Shown here one piece after another: positions 14,913 through 18,450 of a DNA stretch of 18,450 nt. The position numbers and the translations under genes are program-made. How positions within the stretch are numbered: the stretch's first letter is position 1; the number at the start of each line of letters is the position of its first letter. The notes under the pieces are model-generated. The model did not search any database, had not been told where the DNA came from, and saw only the letters and a program-made list of their open reading frames with translations. This DNA comes from Proteobacteria bacterium UBA6492 (GTDB taxonomy: Bacteria > Pseudomonadota > Gammaproteobacteria > UBA6429 > Thiohalophilaceae), in assembly GCA_002436485.1 (NCBI GenBank), contig DJMK01000203.1, positions 10,478-28,927 on the forward strand, written 5' to 3'.

Positions 14913-15961
14913 TGTTGCACCGATTCAAACTGAATACGCGGATCGACGACCACGTATAAAATGTCCGTCAACAACTTGGCAAACAGGCCCAGCAAGGTAA
15001 AGAAATACAGCGACCCCATCACAACCGGGTAGTCACGTTTGACGACAGACTCGTAACCTAACAGGCCAAGACCATCCAGCGAGAAGATGGTTTCGATCAG
15101 TAAGCTGCCGGTGAAAAACGCCGAGATAAATGCGGCCGGAAAACTGGTGACCAGCGGAATGATGGCATTACGAAACACGTGTTTGTACAGCACTGTCTTT
15201 TCTGCCAATCCTTTGGAACGCGCAGTCAACACATAATGCTTGCGAATCTCCTCGATAAAACTGTTTTTGGTCAGCATGGTCATCACTGCAAGACTACCAA
15301 TTATGAGCGATATTAATGGCAGGGTGATATGCCACAGGTAATCAAGAATTTTTTCATACCACGGCAGCTGATCCCAGTTACTGGAGACGATATCCCGCAA
15401 CGGGAAGACATCCCAGAAACTCCCGCCGCCAAACAAAACCAGCATCGTGATGCCAAGTACAAAACCAGGAATGGCAAAACCCACCAGGATGATCGTGCTG
15501 GAGGCAACATCAAACGTACTACCATCACGCACCGCCTTGGCAATACCCAACGGAATACATACCAGGTAAGTAATCAGGAAAGTCCAGATACCCAATGTGA
15601 TGGAGACGGGTAGCTTGGAGATAATCAGCTCGGTGACAGACTGTTGATAGATATAGCTATCACCCAGGTTAAAGACAGCGAAATTACCCAGCATTTCAAA
15701 AAAACGCTGCCAGGCGGGTTTATCAAAACCATAGATTTTCTTCAGTGCTTCGAGTTTTTCGTTATCCAGCCCCGAATCACCGCGATAAAGCGCTGTCGTG
15801 GTACCGCTGGCCTCGCCGCCTGCCCCATGCCCTTGAATCTGGCTAATTAACTGTTCAACCGGGCCGCCCGGCACAAACTGGATCACCACGAAGGTAATCA
15901 ATAACACACCGATCAGCGTGGGGATCATTAACAGTAATCTTCGCAAGATATAGGCAAACAT
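14909..15961 (-). CDS. yejB: Peptide ABC transporter permease YejB
   Basis: This is an inner-membrane permease of the DppB/OppB type, 350 residues. The N-terminus YILRRLLLMIPTLIGVLLIT (4-23) is the typical first helix of the family, followed by the FVPGGPVEQ motif at about 29-37. A periplasmic stretch that includes a Gly/Ser-rich loop (about 43-66) precedes the main membrane domain. The ATPase-contact loop TARSKGLAEKTVLYKHVFRN is at about 246-265. It starts within the yejA stop codon (TAATG) and ends with a 4-nt overlap with yejE. It pairs with YejE to form the translocation pore. Confidence 0.96.
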   Translation of the reverse strand: MFAYILRRLLLMIPTLIGVLLITFVVIQFVPGGPVEQLISQIQGHGAGGEASGTTTALYRGDSGLDNEKLEALKKIYGFDKPAWQRFFEMLGNFAVFNLGDSYIYQQSVTELIISKLPVSITLGIWTFLITYLVCIPLGIAKAVRDGSTFDVASSTIILVGFAIPGFVLGITMLVLFGGGSFWDVFPLRDIVSSNWDQLPWYEKILDYLWHITLPLISLIIGSLAVMTMLTKNSFIEEIRKHYVLTARSKGLAEKTVLYKHVFRNAIIPLVTSFPAAFISAFFTGSLLIETIFSLDGLGLLGYESVVKRDYPVVMGSLYFFTLLGLFAKLLTDILYVVVDPRIQFESVQQ

Positions 15962-17778
15962 TACTGTTTCACCTTCTCACTGTTATCCTGATTTAACCAC
16001 CAGGTGCTCAACGCCCAGGGAATTGGCGAATAATAAAGTGGTTTAGTCTCAGGGATACCGAATTTATCCCAGTAAGCAACACGATGATAGGCGATGTACC
16101 AGTTAGGCACCAGATACTCGCCAAACAACAGGATGCGATCAATTGCCCGCGCCATGGCAACACGAGTTTCCTTGTTCGGTGCATTGACAATTTTCTCAAC
16201 CAGGTCATCGATCACCGGGTTTTGGATACCGGCATAATTGCGGGAGCCCTCCTCGTCGACTACCGAAGAATGCCAGTAGTTCACTAGTTCCTTACCAGGC
16301 AGTTGGCTTTGCCCATAGCCGGAGACAATCATGTCGAAATCAAACTCCCTGACACGTCGCACCCATAGCGATACATCGACGGTACGATAATTCACCTGGA
16401 TACCTAACTTGCGTTTCAGGTTATGTGCGTAGGCACCGAGTATGCGCTCAAACCCCTTGCCCGCCAGCAAAACTTCAAATTCGAGCTTTTCCCCTTTGTC
16501 ATTTTGTAATACGCCGTCTTTGATTCGCCAGCCCGCCTCGTCCAGTAGTTTTTTGGCTTGCACAAGATGTTCACGTAAACTTTGTTGATCATGGATCCGC
16601 GATGGTTGCCAAACTTCGCTAAAAACCTGGTCGGGTACATGCTGCGGGTATTTTTCTTTGTATTTTTTTAACAGATCCAGTTCCAGCCCGGCGGGCAATT
16701 CACGCGCGGCCATTTCACTGTTACTGAAATAGCTGTCACAACGTACATACTGGTTATAAAACAGGTTCCTGTTGGCCCAGTTAAAATCATACGCCAGTGC
16801 GATAGCCTTCCTTACACGAACATCCTGAAATATTTTTCTTCGCGTATTAAAGAAAAAGCCCTGAATGCCTGCATTGTTACTGTGCTCGAAATTGACTTTT
16901 TTGATCTCGCCTGATTCGTACTTTGGACCGTTATGTTCCCTGGCCCATAACTTGGAATAATTTTCATGCAGAATATGAAACTCGCCGGCTTTGAGCCCTT
17001 CAAGTCTGACCGTTTCATCTTTGTAATATTTGTAGGTAACCCGATCAAAGTTATACATACCCCGCGCAGTGTTTATATCTTTGGCCCAATAATCGGGATT
17101 GCGTTTAAAAGTAATGTCCTTGCCTAACCGGTACTTTTCGATGACGTAAGGCCCGCTGGCGATAGGCGGTGTACGACTGAGTTTCTCAAACTCCTCGTTC
17201 CCGACCCACTTACGCGAAAACACCGGGATCTGCGCCGCAATGAGTGGTAACTCGGGATAGCTCTTGGAAAACACAAAACGGACTTCACTCGCGCTGATCA
17301 CCTCGGCACGTGCAATGTCAGCCCAGAAAAACTTATAAAACGGGTGACCTTTTTCCTTGATGGTATCAAAGGTAAATTTCACATCCTGTGGTTTGACGCT
17401 TGAACCGTCGGAAAAACGCGCTAATGGATTGATTCTGAACGTAATCGACATACTGTCATCAGCTAGCTGCACGTCTTCGGCAATATGCGCGTACAGGCTA
17501 TAGGGTTCATCTGAGCTCTGTACCATCAGGCTTTCAAATACCAGTTCACCAAGCCCATCGGCCTTGACGCCCTTGAGCGCGTAACTGTTAAACGAGTCAA
17601 AGTTGCCATTACCATTTAATATGAGCTCACCACCTTTTGGCGCAGCAGGATTGACATAATCAAAATGTTTGAAGCCAGGCTTGTATTTTGGCTCGTAACC
17701 AAGCGTGATATAGGGAGCTGCCACAACATGACTCGAGAGTGAAAACAGCACTAATAACCGTAACAACTGCTTAAGCAT
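15961..17778 (-). CDS. yejA: Periplasmic peptide-binding protein YejA
   Basis: This is an extracellular solute-binding protein of family 5 (SBP_bac_5), 605 residues, delivering peptides to YejBEF. A Sec signal peptide is clear (LLRLLVLFSLSS, probable cleavage around residues 20-21, no lipobox), so it should be free in the periplasm. GYEPKYKPGFKHFDYVNPAA at 27-46 and FNSYALKGV are typical of the YejA subgroup. The rest shows the expected two-lobe binding-protein pattern, with SDEPYSLYAHIAEDVQLADD near 89-108. The ATG at 17778 has its nearest purine-rich site (AAAGGA) 14 nt upstream, with a five-codon ORF between them (see findings). First gene of yejABEF, divergent from fabI. Confidence 0.95.
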   Translation of the reverse strand: MLKQLLRLLVLFSLSSHVVAAPYITLGYEPKYKPGFKHFDYVNPAAPKGGELILNGNGNFDSFNSYALKGVKADGLGELVFESLMVQSSDEPYSLYAHIAEDVQLADDSMSITFRINPLARFSDGSSVKPQDVKFTFDTIKEKGHPFYKFFWADIARAEVISASEVRFVFSKSYPELPLIAAQIPVFSRKWVGNEEFEKLSRTPPIASGPYVIEKYRLGKDITFKRNPDYWAKDINTARGMYNFDRVTYKYYKDETVRLEGLKAGEFHILHENYSKLWAREHNGPKYESGEIKKVNFEHSNNAGIQGFFFNTRRKIFQDVRVRKAIALAYDFNWANRNLFYNQYVRCDSYFSNSEMAARELPAGLELDLLKKYKEKYPQHVPDQVFSEVWQPSRIHDQQSLREHLVQAKKLLDEAGWRIKDGVLQNDKGEKLEFEVLLAGKGFERILGAYAHNLKRKLGIQVNYRTVDVSLWVRRVREFDFDMIVSGYGQSQLPGKELVNYWHSSVVDEEGSRNYAGIQNPVIDDLVEKIVNAPNKETRVAMARAIDRILLFGEYLVPNWYIAYHRVAYWDKFGIPETKPLYYSPIPWALSTWWLNQDNSEKVKQ

Positions 17779-17788
17779 ATCGGGTCAT
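17771..17788 (-). other. Five-codon ORF overlapping the yejA start
   Basis: On the minus strand ATG ACC CGA TAT GCT TAA starts at 17788, 4 nt after an AAAGGA ribosome site, and its stop falls inside the second and third codons of yejA. The site is better placed for this mini-ORF than for yejA. It could let ribosomes reinitiate at yejA, or it may be chance. Confidence 0.3.
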
Positions 17789-17814
17789 CGTGTCCTTTGC
17801 CTGCAATTGGCTAA

Positions 17815-17845
17815 ATGATATGCAAAAACGGGATGAAATATTCAA
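17815..17845 (-). promoter_or_regulatory. Weak promoter candidate for yejABEF
   Basis: On the minus strand TTGAAT (17845-17840) is followed by CATATC at 17-nt spacing or TATCAT (17820-17815, 5 of 6 consensus) at 19-nt spacing. Either pairing is imperfect. Its position, about 40 nt before yejA, is reasonable. Confidence 0.25.
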
Positions 17846-17851
17846 GATATC

Positions 17852-17880
17852 TAGTCTCTTTGGTATTGCTTTTGTATGAT
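17852..17880 (+). promoter_or_regulatory. Promoter candidate for fabI
   Basis: TATGAT (17875-17880) matches the -10 consensus at 5 of 6 positions. The hexamer 17 nt upstream, TAGTCT, matches the -35 at only 3 of 6. Transcription would begin near 17887, leaving a leader of about 60 nt that contains the inverted repeat at 17906-17925. Confidence 0.3.
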
Positions 17881-17905
17881 AGCCGTTAGCTTGATAATAA
17901 GCATA

Positions 17906-17925
17906 CGTCAGTTGTATCCCTGACG
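17906..17925 (+). repeat. Perfect inverted repeat in the fabI leader
   Basis: CGTCAG and CTGACG form a perfect 6-bp inverted repeat around an 8-nt spacer, 12 nt before the fabI ribosome site. It could be a dyad operator or an RNA hairpin in the leader. A repeat this short may also arise by chance. Confidence 0.4.
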
Positions 17926-17937
17926 AAAGATGAAAGT

Positions 17938-17943
17938 GAGGAG
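17938..17943 (+). promoter_or_regulatory. Ribosome binding site of fabI
   Basis: GAGGAG lies 5 nt before the ATG at 17949 and fixes the start that gives the E. coli-like N-terminus MGFL. Confidence 0.75.
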
Positions 17944-17948
17944 CTATC

Positions 17949-18450
17949 ATGGGGTTTTTACAAGACAAACGCGCCCTGGTTGTGGGGCTTGCCAGCAACC
18001 GTTCTATTGCATGGGGTATTGCGCAGGCCATGCGCCGCGAAGGTGCCGAACTGGCCTTTACCTACCAGACAGAAAAACTCCAGGGGCGTGTCGAGAAAAT
18101 GGCCTCTGAACTCGACTCCGATATCTGCCTGCCACTCGATGTGGGCAGTGATGAACAGATTGAACAGGTTTTCGAGGACCTCGATAACTACTGGGATCAC
18201 CTCGATATTATCATCCACTCGGTGGCATTCGCGCCGAAAAATGAGCTCGAGGGTGGCTACCTCGATGCGGTGACCCGTGGTGGTTTTAACACGGCCCACG
18301 AAATCAGCTCCTACAGTTTTGCGGCGCTGGCCAAGGCCGGTCGTAACATGATGGAAGGTCGCGACGGTGCCCTGTTGACCCTGAGCTATCTCGGTGCTGA
18401 ACGGGCCATCCCGAATTACAATGTCATGGGCCTGGCAAAAGCCAGTCTCG
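17949..18450 (+). CDS. fabI: Enoyl-ACP reductase (NADH) FabI, 3' end outside window
   Basis: FabI reduces trans-2-enoyl-ACP in the last step of each fatty acid elongation cycle in the cytoplasm. The first 167 codons are present (E. coli FabI has 262), and the frame is open to the window edge. The N-terminal cofactor-binding segment is GLASNRSIAWGIAQAM at 13-28. Catalytic residues Tyr147, Tyr157 and Lys164 sit in LTLSYLGAERAIPNYNVMGLAK, matching E. coli Tyr146, Tyr156 and Lys163. Position 93, Gly in E. coli, is Ala here, as in some other natural FabI proteins. The start is supported by GAGGAG. The gene is divergent from yejA. Confidence 0.96.
   Translation, partial: MGFLQDKRALVVGLASNRSIAWGIAQAMRREGAELAFTYQTEKLQGRVEKMASELDSDICLPLDVGSDEQIEQVFEDLDNYWDHLDIIIHSVAFAPKNELEGGYLDAVTRGGFNTAHEISSYSFAALAKAGRNMMEGRDGALLTLSYLGAERAIPNYNVMGLAKASL

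Noticed and set aside
18225..18227. Ala at FabI position 93 considered as a triclosan-resistance change
   Set aside because: Several natural FabI proteins, including triclosan-sensitive ones, have Ala at the equivalent position, so sequence alone gives no reason to infer resistance.
17958..18299. Minus-strand open frames (17958-18299 and 17771-18031) opposite the start of fabI
   Set aside because: Both are antisense shadows of the FabI reading frame, which has all its catalytic residues and a good ribosome site.

Overview
The window looks like chromosomal DNA of a gammaproteobacterium. The main reason is the cluster yafS-rnhA-dnaQ beside mltD (the E. coli 5-minute neighbourhood), together with a complete yejABEF operon and an E. 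coli-type fabI. Base composition is moderate by eye (not computed). I cannot name a genus. There are no tRNAs, rRNAs, CRISPR arrays, insertion sequences or phage genes, and coding density is very high. The longest non-coding stretch is the 170 bp between yejA and fabI.

Region 1 (34-7334, + strand) is a tightly packed, multi-subunit Mrp-type monovalent cation/proton antiporter operon. The order is E, F, G, an MbhD/MbhE-like protein (DUF4040), B, C, D, a second D-like (NuoL/MrpA-flavoured) subunit, a two-helix small membrane protein, and a third D-like subunit. No full-length MrpA is present. The order of the first seven genes matches the antiporter half of archaeal Mbh-type membrane-bound hydrogenases, but no hydrogenase genes are here. 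The first eight genes are joined by 4-nt stop/start overlaps, so translation is probably coupled. All three large subunits keep the TM5 glutamate of the NuoL/M/N family, but the third has Asn where the TM7 lysine should be.

Region 2 (7342-8319, +) is an Lgt-family prolipoprotein diacylglyceryl transferase directly behind the antiporter genes. It has two conservative changes at family-important acidic positions and a C-terminal extension.

Region 3 (8334-10360, - strand) reads yafS-like methyltransferase, then rnhA (RNase HI), then dnaQ (DNA polymerase III epsilon). dnaQ has a TTG start. gloB, which in E. coli lies between yafS and mltD, is absent.

Region 4 (10479-12173, +) is mltD, a lipoprotein lytic transglycosylase with three LysM repeats, transcribed divergently from yafS.

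Region 5 (12205-17778, - strand) is the peptide ABC importer operon yejA-yejB-yejE-yejF, with genes overlapping or 2 nt apart.

Region 6 (17949 to the window end, +) is the first 167 codons of fabI, divergent from yejA, with a small perfect inverted repeat in its leader.

Most of the window is housekeeping. The part most worth a second look is the antiporter operon with its split MrpA, three D-type subunits, uncharacterised 92-residue protein and attached divergent Lgt.
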